A stretch of DNA of 64,000 nucleotides from Trichosporon coremiiforme (taxonomy: Eukaryota > Basidiomycota > Tremellomycetes > Trichosporonales > Trichosporonaceae), in assembly GCA_039545355.1 (NCBI GenBank), contig BCJJ01000015.1, forward strand, positions 1-64,000, given 5' to 3'. Positions within the stretch are counted from its first letter, which is position 1. Every line of letters starts with the position of its first letter. The notes beneath the pieces are model-generated. The model ran no database searches, was not told the origin of the DNA, and saw only the letters and a program-made list of their open reading frames with translations. Both the position numbers and the translations under genes were made by a program. Shown here one piece after another: positions 46,542 through 57,581 of this stretch.

Positions 46542-48416
46542 TCAGGTTGACTCCGCGATGCTCGTCGGTTGGGGAGGCGAAGTGATGGTGACACCGTTGT
46601 TTTCGTTCTTGGCTTCCGTCTTCGCTTTCTTCCTCGCCAACAGTTGCTCCCTCAGAATCTTCCGCTTGCGCTCTGCAATCAACTTCTCTCTCAGCTGGGC
46701 AGCCTTGTCCTCCTCGTTCTGCGGGCTTGCCGTGTTGCTTACCATCCTTGGGCCTTCGATCATGATCGCAGATTGCTGGGGTTCCGAGGCGCTCTCCTGC
46801 GACTTGAGTTTCGCCAAGCGCTCCAGCAAGCTCTGACGCCGCTCGGCGCTGCCCTTGATGCTGAGATCGCCATTGGTCACACCAAGAGCCGGGTTAATGT
46901 GCGGCTGCTCGATACCGAGACGTTCGCGCTCCTTCGCTGCCTCTCGCCGCGCCTCCCGTTCTCGCTCGCGCTTGCCGCCTCTCCGCCGCCGCCTTGGTCG
47001 CGCGAACTCTGGGTCGACCCACGAGTCCGACTTGTCCCATCGCCGCTCTCCGCTCAGCGCCGGGGGCACAAATTGATCACCCCGACGTCTCCGGTCCGGT
47101 TCCGCCGAAGCAGATCGGGACCGATCCCGGCTCCATCGGTCCCGAGACGGCGAGCGGGACCAGGACCTGCTGCGCGATCGGCTCCTGGACCATCTTCGAG
47201 AGCGGCTTCGTGACCTTCCCCGTGACTCCGTTTCCGGCGGTGGTGACCGCGACACTGTGCGGCCGCGTGGACATTCGTCGGCGCCGTACTGGAAGATCTC
47301 GTCCCAGTCCTCGAGCTCGAACGGGCTCCGCAGAAAAGAGTACAGTTCGTGAAGGACGCGGTTCCCCTCGATTCCGATCAGGTCGTGCAGAAGGTTCCCG
47401 GCAATCACGCTGCGAAGATCGACGACCTTGAAGAGATTGATCAACTGCGTCGTCGTCGCTTGCGGATCGACCTGCGGAAAGAGCTGCAGCTCCCGCGTTA
47501 AGAAGCTCCGTGCCCGCCGCGCCGTCTCACTCTCGCTCGACACGGAATCAGAGCTCGACTCGCCATTGCCGACCTCGCTCGCGCTCCGAAAGTCGTACGG
47601 CGCGATGTTCGTGTACTTGTTCCACTTGTTCGAGGGAATGTGCATGTACCACAGGTCGCGGTCGTATATCCGCCGTCTCTTGGCGAGAGCCTGATCGAGC
47701 TTCGCCTGGTCCTCGAGGTGAGCTTGGTACGCAAGCTTCGTCGTCGGCGTGGGAGACTGGCGGCGTCGACTGGGTGACGGAAGAGGGGGAAGGTGAAACT
47801 GCAAGGCGTTAGCTCATCCAAGCCAGCTGATGGTCCCTGGCATATCACGAGCGCCCCTGACAAGCGTACGCTGACATGCTCGTGGAAGATACTCACCTTC
47901 GTGGGGCCGGTGTGCGAGTCGAGATCGTGCTCCAGCACATCGTCCATGGGTGCCGAGCATAGGGGACATCGGTGAGACTGATTTGCCCATACTCCAATGC
48001 ATTCGAACTGCTGTCAGCAAGGTGATGCCGTCGGCCGTCGGTAGGGACAGGGCTTCTCCGTTTTCGAGCGGTGGCGACAACTTGTCAACAACACGTTTCT
48101 GAACGAATCCCTCTGATGGCGGAGCAAAGTTGGAGCATTCCAACGGTATGACCACCACCGCAGAGTACCGGAAAGCCCCAGAGTCGCCCCAACGCCATTC
48201 CCAAACGCCATTCCCAAACGCCATTCCCCTCGGATTACTCACGCAGAAGTCATGTCCGCACTTGCCAGCTTTGGTGGCGTCCTTCAAGTTCATCAGACAG
48301 ATGCAGCATCGTTCCGGTTGAGAAGGCAGAGTCGTGGCTTGCGATGTCGGACTCGATCGCACTGATGTCAGTCGTGGCTGCGGAGGTCGTCCGTCGACTA
48401 GCTTACCTTCTCTCAT
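46542..48416 (-). CDS. RING-finger protein with SR-rich region (Topors-like)
   Basis: Three exons (48416-48243, 48007-47897, 47798-46542) give 513 residues. A C3HC4 RING is split by intron 1: CCICLMNL, KCGHDFC, then FECIGVWANQ and RCPLC (about residues 36-80). Downstream are RRIYDRDLWYMHIPS and a helical block (LINLFKVVDLRSVIAGNLLH). A long Arg/Ser dipeptide region (RSRSRSRSWSRSPSRDR) and a basic C-terminal coiled coil with nuclear-localisation-like KKAK follow. RING plus RS domain is the layout of Topors-type E3 ubiquitin/SUMO ligases. A 57-nt stretch early in exon 1 (from GAAG|GTAAGC to ACATCAG) could also be spliced without changing frame. Targets are unknown; nuclear location is inferred. 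Confidence 0.82.
48191..48229. repeat. Three 13-bp tandem repeats in RING-gene intron 1
   Basis: The unit AACGCCATTCCCA is repeated three times head to tail, the last copy ending in C. It lies close to the 5' end of the 235-nt intron 1 of the RING gene. Confidence 0.95.
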
Positions 48417-48769
48417 GATGCCGAGTTTAGAAGCAAACTAGACTGCGAAGGACGATCAGAGATTCAACTCAGCAGACTGCGCTCAATCCGGAACAGCGGG
48501 ATGATCGTCGGGCGGTGTCACGTGACCCACCTCATACAACCTTATTACCCGTCCCTCTCCCTTTCGTGACCCGCGACTTGCCTATTGCACGGGACTAGCA
48601 CCGTTGTTTCGTCTCGGCGCCCATGGCGCGTCCGTGCTGAGCTCGAGGTCCATCTGCAACGTGTGCTTCTGTAGATGCCAATGCAGTGCAATTATCTATG
48701 ATGAACTACTGAATGATTTCTGTGTTCTTGGGTAAGAAGGACACTCTATGAGGTGATACACCTATAGGT
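48417..48769. other. Intergenic region RING gene/mitochondrial carrier
   Basis: A short gap between two minus-strand genes, containing the RING-gene promoter and the carrier 3' UTR. Nothing further is seen. Confidence 0.5.
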
Positions 48770-50720
48770 TTAAACGCCAAGTCGTCGCTTGGCATCTTCA
48801 TATACAATCCACGACACGCCGACGGCGGGTCCAACCTTCAGGATACTGGGCAGCAGACCCTTGTACAGTCCTCGCCAGCCCTCGTTCCTCAAGGTAGTTG
48901 TCAGAACATCCCTGAAGCCGGTATACTTCTGCGGATGACCGGAACTTCCAGACGCTTGCAGTCGCGTTCGGAGCAGGTTGATGGCTGTGCGTTAGTTATT
49001 GTGGGGACTGATGCAACTCACGGTAAACAGTGGCAGCTCCGATAGAGCCTGAGAGAGCTCCGAAGCACAACACCGCGTAGACTGGTGGCTCGTCGACGTC
49101 CACTGACTTGCAGTATGTCGTCTTCAGAGTTTCATACGTTCCCATGTCGATAGCCGAATACGGGAACACTCCAACGAGACCAAGAGTCAAACCTCGGTAG
49201 TATGACCTGAGACCTCCCTGTCGCCACATGATCTTCATCGTGTTCACGACCTGCTTCCAACCTCGGCTGGGGCCGAGCTCCGACTGCACACGCGTCTTGA
49301 GAGTCTCAAGACCGTAGATGGAGAGCTGGGAAGTGATGCCTCCGATACCTCCAGCAATGAATCGGGACGAGGACGAGATGTCGGCCGGGTCCGTAACCTT
49401 GTCCCAGTATTTGGCGAGGAAGCGCTTACTTTGCTCGTAAGACACGAACTTGATGGCGCTCTCTGGGAGAATCTTCGCAACGTTCAATCCATTACCGACC
49501 CAGAACGCTCGGATGCCTCCTCCTTCCTTGTAAATCAGGCGGACAGCATTGCCAAGGTTCTGGAGAGCACGGAACGGAGACGGCTTGCCTCCTTCCGGAT
49601 GCGCGGTCGATGTGATGAGATACACCTTCAGACGATCGAACGGCGCTGTGACTGTTCGCGAGACACCACCAGCAATGCCACCAGCCAGCAAGAATCGCCA
49701 GGCGTCGTTCTTGCGGTACTCGGCATCGTACTCCTCGTCATCGTCGAGGTCGACAATGTCGTCGTAGTCGTCGTTCGCGGGCATCTCATCATGTCGTGGC
49801 TGTGGATGTAAGAAGCCCTCGGCCGTCGAATGCTCAGGATCTCCTGGTGCTTTCGGGAAAGACGGGTTGGGGTCACCGTCCATGTTGACTCGAGCAGCGC
49901 CACGACCGTCGCTGAAGCGCTTGTGCACCTGGTAAAACTTGTAGATCTCGAGAGGAGTCGCCCGCCGGGGGAGCATGAGAAGGAAGTCGCGGAACTCCTG
50001 GAATGAGACGGCCGATCCCTTGTTAGAGCCAGCCAAAAAGTGAACGAGGTCGCGGACAATAGTCGGTGAGAGGTCGACACCGGCGCGGTTAAGAGCGGCG
50101 CCGATCTCGTCGACGTCAAGGACGCCGTCTCCGTTCTTGTCAAGCTCTTGGAACATGTCCCACAGCTGGCGCTCCTGGTCCCAGAGGTATTTCCGGAATG
50201 ACTTCCACGATATTCCCTTCTCGCGCAACTCGTCGCCTTCTCCCGGCTGGAGGTCGTCGGCGCCGCCCCATAACAGAGCGTCCGGTCGGTTCTCTCCACA
50301 CCGCTTGACGAGTTCCTCCTGATAGAGAGTCCGCAGGCGTTCTGCACGTTCCGGGCTCAGAGCTGTCGGCGTGTCTTGTCCGGGGAGCCGCATGCGCTGA
50401 GCCTCTGTTGGCTTATCAGGATCGACAGAGGGCAGACGCGGGAGCGTGGACCACATCTGCCTAAGCTTCGCCGAACGGACGGCGGGGCCCTCACGTTGAC
50501 GGAACTCAGCAAGAGTCTGACGATTCTGTATGAGGTCCGGGGCAGGCCCTTCCCTCAGGGAGGTGCCGAGAGCATCGCTGGAGACGAGGGAGAAATGGGC
50601 GTCGTGTGTAACACCTTGCACGTCGGAGCTGCGGGGTGTCGAAGGGCCTGGGGTCGAGGGAGCAGACGTCGATGAGGAAGCAGCGGTTGAGGCCCCAGAA
50701 GTCGACGATTTATCGGCCAT
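48770..50720 (-). CDS. SAL1: Calcium-dependent mitochondrial carrier (Sal1/SCaMC type)
   Basis: Two exons (50720-49022, 48984-48770) give 637 residues. The N-terminal half is soluble, with a Ser/Thr/Pro-rich start. One canonical EF-hand loop is at residues 194-205 (DKNGDGVLDVDE); a second loop-like segment (GSNKGSAVSFQE) lacks the first Asp. Three mitochondrial-carrier repeats start at about residue 338. The first signature is APFDRLK; the second reads YGLETLK, so the usual Pro is Gly; the third reads YPINLLR and is joined across the intron. It should exchange ATP-Mg or ADP for phosphate across the inner mitochondrial membrane under Ca2+ control. Family call secure; the SAL1 symbol assumes orthology. 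Confidence 0.9.
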
Positions 50721-52670
50721 GGTCTACAGCCGCGCTTGATCGCTCACGCCAGACGCGCCGAAAATCTAGAAGTCGAGCGGCTGACGATTTGAGTGACGAG
50801 CACGCGCGGAGGAATTGAATTAAGGGGCAGTCACAGGGCGAACGCGGCCGAAGTGTGAGAGGCCCAGAAAAGAAGACGAGAGAGTCGCGAGGCGCGGGGA
50901 CGAGGTCGCCCGCGAGAGGGGAGGGGGGGGGGAGATGAAGTAAGAAAGAAGGTCGCGAGGATGGTCGAAAGAGCAGGTGTGTAATCGGAGGGATTGTGGA
51001 GAGTAGGGAGAGGAGTGGGTGTGTGGTTGCACGGGTCACGGGGGAGCCCAGAACTAGCGTGTGCAGGGCTGGCCTAAACCTGAGCGTCCACGCCCAGCGC
51101 TCGGTTGCGGGATGACACGAGTCCTAATTGGATCAGGTATTCGCGTAGGACCTTTATTATTGTCCGATTAGAAAATTTATTACCTGTAACCTGACCATCT
51201 TGGCGGCTGCAATTGGATGGGTCATTGGGAACACGGTGCTCCCGAGGCCGCGTGCACGATCCGGATCATGCACACACACGCAAATGGATGGACAGCGCTG
51301 CGCGTTGAATTGACTTCCACCACCTTCACCCACCCGCAGCACGCGCAGCGTCCCACTGCAATTACTGCATGGTGCATCTTCGTTCACGGAGGGAGACAAC
51401 GTCGACGCTATAATTCGAGCGCGCACAGGCACCCTGGCGGTGACTATCTAAGTTAACCGGCCAAGTGCCGCTACGCAGCCCCCAGCCGGCTGAACTACCC
51501 TGGCCGACCTCCACCGTCCACTTTTGTTGACAAGTGCATCGAGTGACGTCGGTGTCCCGTGCCCTCTTGTCTCTGTACGGAGAGATGGTATCTCGATCGC
51601 CTCCAGTGCTCACCTGTTCGGTTCGTCATCTGCCTCTTCTCATCAAACTCTAGACAGTCCTCCCAAGCGTGCGCGTTTCAGTCAAAGCCTCGAAGGGCCA
51701 AGCCAAACCGAAATCGTCCACCGCACCACTCCTGCTCGTCGGAGATGGGCTGGCGGGTCACGCATGATTCCGCCCCCGGTAGCACCTTGGGAACTGTACG
51801 CTATGGTCACTAACGTCTCTTCCTTTGACAATAATCATCTCATACCTCCCACGTTACGATCTGTGCCCTATGGTTGTCATCACTTGGCCCAAGCTCGCCT
51901 CGTGCCTGTCACAGTTGCGCCTCCGGGTTGCGAGCTTGCGAGCGCACCAACATGGCGACGGCATTCACGAGTTCACCAGTGAGCTTGCCTTGCGACTGAT
52001 TTATGCGTTCAGCACAGATGCGCGACGATATGGCCGGCTACCCGAGAGTATCTTCGCGAACAGGCATTCGCGAGAAGGCGACACCGGGCCTGCGAGGTGA
52101 ACTGCGAGCCTCGCTGAATGGTTTGCGTGTGGCAGCGCACGTGCAGGGGACTTCTGCCCGCCGAAGACGTGGTCAGAGTTCGTTCTCGCAAGAGTTGGAA
52201 TGAGGGATGTCAGTGATTTCTGAGAGCAACAGTTTGCCTTGCGGGTGGTTGCACTCTTGGAGAATGGGGACCTCAATGCCTAGACGGACTCCTGATTATG
52301 TGCAGAGCATGCAAAGGCTCCCCCCGCACTAAGCAGTGCAGCAATGGGTGGTCCGAGGAGGCTCTACAGCCACCGCCCCCCCTACATTTTGAGCTCAGAA
52401 CCAAACAAAGCACGATAGACTAAGGGCAACCAGAATCTTATTAGAAATTAGATGATAATAAAGTGATATACGGATGTTAGTGACCGCATCAGGCGGCGAT
52501 GTCGGGAAGTGCCACAAATCTTGATCACACACGTGGCAGTTAACTCCGACGAAATCCATGCCGCAGTATGGCTGCTGGGCGGGCAGGGCTGCTGGCTCGC
52601 TCGCGCGCTCCCTCTTCGATGCATTTGTCGACTTTCGTGTTGCTTCCCAACCCTCAAGGATCAACTAAAA
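50721..52670. other. Intergenic region carrier/RPL15
   Basis: The left part is the carrier promoter. A possible tiny spliced gene on the plus strand (51952-51978 joined to 52018-52203) is discussed as a finding but not annotated. Nothing else is recognised up to the presumed 5' UTR exon of RPL15. Confidence 0.4.
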
Positions 52671-53026
52671 GTGAGTCCAGCAACGACAACAGAGAGTAGC
52701 GGGCAGCAAGCGATGGTTCAAATGGTCTCGACGTGTCCAACAGTCCCAGCAGTTCGTCTCTGGACCGAATCGAAATTTTCAAGCGACGACCTCGAATTGT
52801 TTGAAAGTGCAGCACCGGGAGCTGGAGGACGTTGCAGCGACGCTGGCCGAGTTCGATGGGGTCGGGAGATCGTACTATGCGTTTGCTCGTCGAAGGACCC
52901 GCAAAATCAACCGCTAGCGTGCGATTTGACTTCTGGAGACTGTCGACCACAGCAGACCACGGTTGAACGCATTCACATTGCTGCCCCGCTCTCTCAGGCT
53001 CTTCAACGCAGTCGCTGACCTTCCAG
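52671..53026 (+). promoter_or_regulatory. Probable 5' UTR intron of RPL15
   Basis: A strong donor (AACTAAAA|GTGAGTCCAG at 52671) and an acceptor with a good branch site (GCTGACCTTCCAG ending at 53026) flank 356 nt. The acceptor abuts the RPL15 start codon exactly. The known RPL15 N-terminus (MGAYKYL) begins right after it, so the intron would lie wholly in the 5' UTR. This is common in ribosomal-protein genes, and such introns may carry regulatory elements. It is inferred from splice signals only. Confidence 0.5.
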
Positions 53027-53632
53027 ATGGGTGCCTACAAGTACCTCACTGAGCTGTACACCAAGAAGCAGTCGGACGTTCTCCAGTTCGTCTCGCGCGT
53101 TCGCTGCTGGGAGTACCGTCAGCTCGCGGTCGTCCACCGCGCCTCGCGTCCCTCGCGCCCCGACAAGGCCCGCCGTCTCGGCTACAAGGCCAAGCAGGGA
53201 TACGTTATCTACCGTATCCGTGTTCGTCGCGGTAACCGCAAAAAGCACGCCCCCAAGGGTGCCACCTACGGNAAGCCCGTCCGCCAGGGTGTCAACCACC
53301 TCAAGCCCCAGCGTGGCCTCAAGGCCCTCGCTGAGGAGCGTGTCGGCCGTCGCTGCGGCAACCTCCGCGTCCTNAACTCGTACTGGGTCAACGCCGACGG
53401 TGTNTACGCCTACTACGAGGTCATCCTTGTCGACCCCTCGCACAAGGCCATCCGNCGNGACNCCCGNATCAACTGGATCGTCAACCCCGTCCACAAGCAC
53501 CGNGAGGCTCGTGGCCTCACCGCCGAGGGCCGCAAGAACCGTGGTATCGGAAAGGGCTCCAAGTACAACCACACCCCCGTTTCCGCTACCTGGCGCAAGC
53601 ACAACACCCTCTCTCTCCGCCGCTACAGGTAA
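53027..53632 (+). CDS. RPL15: 60S ribosomal protein L15 (eL15)
   Basis: One coding exon of 202 codons including the stop gives 201 residues, close to the family length of about 204. [57 protein letters not shown] and WIVNPVHKH all match eL15, a core protein of the large ribosomal subunit. Eight ambiguous bases (N) lie at 53272, 53374, 53404, 53455, 53458, 53462, 53467 and 53503. Seven are at third codon positions; the eighth (NCC) is at a first position where Pro is expected. The frame is uninterrupted. Ns limited to a 230-bp stretch and mostly silent suggest that reads from two gene copies were merged. Confidence 0.97.
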   Translation: MGAYKYLTELYTKKQSDVLQFVSRVRCWEYRQLAVVHRASRPSRPDKARRLGYKAKQGYVIYRIRVRRGNRKKHAPKGATYXKPVRQGVNHLKPQRGLKALAEERVGRRCGNLRVXNSYWVNADGXYAYYEVILVDPSHKAIXXDXXINWIVNPVHKHXEARGLTAEGRKNRGIGKGSKYNHTPVSATWRKHNTLSLRRYR

Positions 53633-54219
53633 GCGTCTTAGTCAACTATTGGTGCCCGTGGCCAAAGTCGACTTCGACCTTACTCTCGACGAGTTTGTGG
53701 GATGTTTCTGGGATGCATTATGTACCCGATCAAATACTGTTGCAGGAGCGTGGTTAAGAGAGTACTGATCTGGAGCATGAGCGTGTGATCGTGTCGGGAC
53801 GTAGTGGATAGATGGCTGGAGGCCATGCCGTGTGATCTGTATGGCCGTAGATCGTGATGCACCTAGATGTCTGAGTACCTGGCCATGAGAGCGAGCGTTG
53901 CATCACTCCTCATGCACATAGCGTCAGCATACAGCTCACCGGATTAATCATAGGAGCACCATGCTCACGAAGCAAGAACAGTTTCGCCGCAAAAGTCGGC
54001 CATAAGACTATCACCGACCAGGCACGGTGGCGTCCGCCAGCTTGCGTTAGCGCTGAAAACTAGGAACGAAATCACGTGATGCATTTGATTCCGTTAGGGG
54101 GGAGGGTGCGCCGAGGGTCGCGGCGTACGGTGGGTGGATTCTCTGGTAAGTCTTTCCTCGTCCAGTTGTTGAGTCGTCGTCTTTCTCTACCCTCTCACCC
54201 CCCCACACACTCTCTAAAA
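53633..54219. other. Intergenic region RPL15/RPL12
   Basis: It contains the RPL15 3' UTR and the RPL12 promoter, with a pyrimidine-rich leader (CTTTCTCTACCCTCTCACCC) before the ATG, as is typical for ribosomal-protein genes. No gene is seen. Confidence 0.5.
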
Positions 54220-55260
54220 ATGCCGCCTAAGTTCGACCCCTCGGTACGTGTGGACGCGCGCAGGGCGCTGGAGACATCGAAGAGTGAATCGCTGACAGTC
54301 GCAGGAGGTTAAGGTGCGCATTAGATGAGGCAGAACCGGGACTTGGAAACATGTCGGAAAGGACGATCGAAGGATGGAACGGCGGCGGACGGCTCGAGTT
54401 CTCGGTTCTTGCTGGATACGATGGAAACATTGAAGACGTGCTGACCTGTGCTCTCGATTTCGCGACGATTTTCGACTCTTGACATTCTTGCTGGATTATC
54501 TGGACCGACTCTTGAATCGACACTCTGAAATTTGCATCTCCAACCTACAGATCATCTACCTCCGTGCCACTGGTGGTGAGGTTGGTGCCTCTTCGGCTCT
54601 TGCCCCCAAGATCGGTCCCCTTGGTCTCGTGAGTAGAGACAGAATCGGCATCTCTGGACAAATCGATTGGCCGCACGCGAGGCATGGATTGGATACATGC
54701 TGGAAAGGGATGCGCTTCGATGATTGCGACATTCATTCACGTTCAGCGCTACCAACCTTCCTTATCGCGGCCCGGCCATTGTTACCAGAATTCCATCACA
54801 TCGACAGACAGAAGAGCTGACAGACAGTCCCCCAAGAAGGTCGGAGAGGACATTGCCAAGGCTACTGGCGACTGGAAGGGACTCCGTGTCACCGTCCAGC
54901 TCACCATCCAGAACCGTCAGGCCACCGTCTCTGTCGTCCCCTCGGCTTCCTCCCTTGTCATCAAGGCCCTCAAGGAGCCCGTCCGTGACCGCAAGAAGGA
55001 GAAGAACATCCAGCACACTGGAAACGTTGCCCTTGACGAGATCTACAACGTGAGTTGCCAGCCCCCTAAGAGGTGAATCGAAGCTGACCTCGCAGATTGC
55101 CCGCAAGATGGCCCACAAGTCCATGGCCAAGAACCTCGCTGGTGGTGTTAAGGAGATCCTCGGTACCGCTCAGTCCGTCGGCTGCACTGTCGACGGCCGC
55201 CCCCCTCACGACGTCATCGAGGCCATCGACGCCGGTGAGATCGTTGTGCCCGACGAGTAA
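54220..55260 (+). CDS. RPL12: 60S ribosomal protein L12 (uL11)
   Basis: Five exons (54220-54243, 54305-54313, 54551-54628, 54828-55049, 55096-55260) give exactly 165 residues, the known length of L12. The joined N-terminus reads [18 protein letters not shown], so exon 2 is only 9 nt (GAGGTTAAG, residues EVK). Other blocks are [38 protein letters not shown] and [17 protein letters not shown]. The protein binds the GTPase-centre rRNA and the P-stalk base. Without the 9-nt exon the frame would stay open but the conserved EVK would be lost. Intron lengths are 61, 237, 199 and 46 nt. Confidence 0.97.
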
Positions 55261-55714
55261 GGCTACTGTACAGTAGAGGGTGTGGGCATGCATGAGGCTT
55301 CTTACAGATACAGAATTGTGGACAGGTATGAGGTCAGATGGGTTGGGAGCTGCACAGATGCTGTAGTGGAATCGCTGTCATGATCAGAGAGGATAGGTCT
55401 GAAGTGAAGCTCGTCGAAGCTTTCGCGGAGGTCGCGGAGAAGTGCTGCTTTGGCTGTGATGATCTACGGGTCTGATGTCAGACAAGAGTCCTCCCAATTT
55501 TGCAGGACGAGGGCAAGGGACGCTCTTTTATCAGTAGCTGTTGTGTGCTGCTGTGTATCTGTTCTCCGATCCCGTAAGATGGTTGGCCAGGGCATGCGGA
55601 TCTCTGAAGACACCGAACCCTCAGGCGACACACAGGCTGTAGCCGTCATCGGGACGACCATACATCTCACGACTAGATCAAACGGAATACATTTGACGTA
55701 ACATAGAAACCATA
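55261..55714. other. Convergent intergenic region RPL12/dehydrogenase
   Basis: Two 3' ends face each other here. No gene or repeat is seen; small open frames on both strands lack features. Confidence 0.5.
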
Positions 55715-57336
55715 CTACGAGCTCTCCTCGTCCTCAGTCCACGGCTCCAGGTGGGTCTTGCCGGCGAAGGGCTGGAGGCCGGCGGCGATGCGCTCTCCGC
55801 CGACGAGAGCCGTCCAGTCCATCTGGCCGTTACCCTGGGCACGGGCGGTGATAAGGTGGCCGTGAGCGACGTCGATAACAGGCATGGGGACGTTGTTGTG
55901 GTCGGCGAGGTGGCGGATGTTCTGGCTGTCGGCGAGGCCGCCATCGATGGTGAAGCCTCCGGTGGCGTCAAACTTGTTCTGCGTGATGCGCTCCGAGTAG
56001 CGGACGAGCGCGGGCGAGTTGTGCTGGTTGCGGATCAGCTCGAGGAGGTTCTCAGAGCCGACACCCGTCTGGTCCGCGAGCGTGAAGCACTCGGAGATCA
56101 GCTCGATAAAGCCGAGCTCGAGCGCATTTCCGGTCAACCTGGCATCAGCTTGGACTATCCGAAGTTCAGCGGTCGACTCACTTGAAGCTCATCGCCCGCT
56201 CAGGGTTGGAGCCGAGGTCCATGACCTTCTTGCAAATGGACGGGCAGAGGACGTGAGCCGCGATCTTCTTGGCGTAGTAGTCGCCGGCCATCGCCATCGT
56301 AATGTCGGCCTTGGCGGCCTGGCGGGGCACACCGAAGATGGGAGCCGCGAGGTATGAGCGGAGAGCGCCCTTCGCGCATTCCCTCTCAATCTTTCCGGCA
56401 GCAGTGGGGAAAATCTGAGGTCAGCAACAGTCAGGCAGAGCCCGTAGCTCGAGCCGCCGGCAAGGTGACTTTTTGGCCGATCATATTGGTCTATGCAGAC
56501 GCCACCGTCGTCACCAGTGTCCGCACCCATTCCCATGTTCCGCGATCACTCTGCACGGCATAAACAATCCCTCAGTACTCACGGTGGACGTCTCAACGAA
56601 GATAGTGCCGCGAAGGGCAGGGTCGGCCTCGGACTGACGCTCCGAGAGGTGGTCCTGCTGATTAGTCACGCCAAGCCATTCGCACGATTCGCAGACCACG
56701 TACCGCCTGTACGGAGAACATCCTGTCGTAGACCTCCTTCGCCGCCTCCTCGCCAGCAAGCGAGGTGAGGATCAAGTTAGATCTGGTGTTAGTCACAGTT
56801 GCCGCAAGCCAGATCCTCGGTCTCGGTCTGTATGACGATTCGCGATTGGCCAGCGGCCACGCATCCCCCTCAATCCCCATATCAAAGACAACCAACACCA
56901 ACCGTGATAAGAAGGAAAACGCAATCACTTACCGCCTAACGAGGTCATCAAGCTTGGGACAGATGTTGAAGGCATCCTCGTTGACTCCCTTGCCCTTCGC
57001 GTACTGCTTGAACTCGTCGAACTTGTCAGAAGAGCGATTCCAGACAAGAAGGGGCGGATGACCCTGCTCCTGCAGTGTGCGCGCAAGGTTGGTGGCGATG
57101 CGTCTGCCCATCTCGCCGAGGCCAACAACGGCCGTCTGGGCCTGCATTCGTCAGTTCGCTAGTGGGAGGTCTATGGGTTGCCGAAGCAGACGGAAGGTCC
57201 ACGAACCTGGCGCAGAGGGGGGGTCGCAGGTCTAATGTCAGCCTTAGCCACGTCGATCCTGGGTAGCTCACCGAGAGAACGGGACATCCCTCTTCTGGTC
57301 GAGGTCCTCCTTCGTCGGCTTCTTCGTGTCGGACAT
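55715..57336 (-). CDS. 6PGDH/3-hydroxyisobutyrate dehydrogenase-like NAD(P)-binding enzyme
   Basis: Seven exons (57336-57272, 57231-57207, 57141-56933, 56782-56704, 56654-56583, 56414-56182, 56138-55715) give 368 residues. The Rossmann motif is AVVGLGEMGRRIATNLARTL. Further blocks are FVETSTIFPTAAGKIE (the beta-hydroxyacid dehydrogenase substrate site), LAAPIFGVPRQA, KLTGNALELGFIELISE (with the likely catalytic Lys) and a helical all-alpha C-terminal domain. Exon 2 is only 25 nt, with a GTTCGT donor, and is needed to bring MSDTKKPTKEDLDQKRDVPF into frame with the Rossmann fold. The exon 5 acceptor could also lie 3 nt upstream. It probably oxidises a beta-hydroxy acid using NAD(P); the substrate is unknown. 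Confidence 0.87.
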
Positions 57337-57581
57337 GGTGTTGGGGATCAATGGATAGACAGATTAAGGAAACAACACAGATGAGTTCGAGGAAGGAGGC
57401 GGGATATGACGTCGCCCAATCTTTCTGGCGAACTGGGTGAAAGTCCCGTCTCGAACGCCACGTGCTGTCAACGAGCTGGGCCCCAGACGATGCGCCGCAC
57501 AGCCGCGACACAAACGGCACGACTTCTATGCACCTTTGTGACATCGTCCATACCACCTTGCACTCCCCGATCATCTATCAA

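Noticed and set aside
52679..52918. Open plus-strand frame ending in RSYYAFARRRTRKINR
   Set aside because: It looks protein-like at the end but has no ATG, follows an in-frame TGA, and lies inside the probable RPL15 5' UTR intron.
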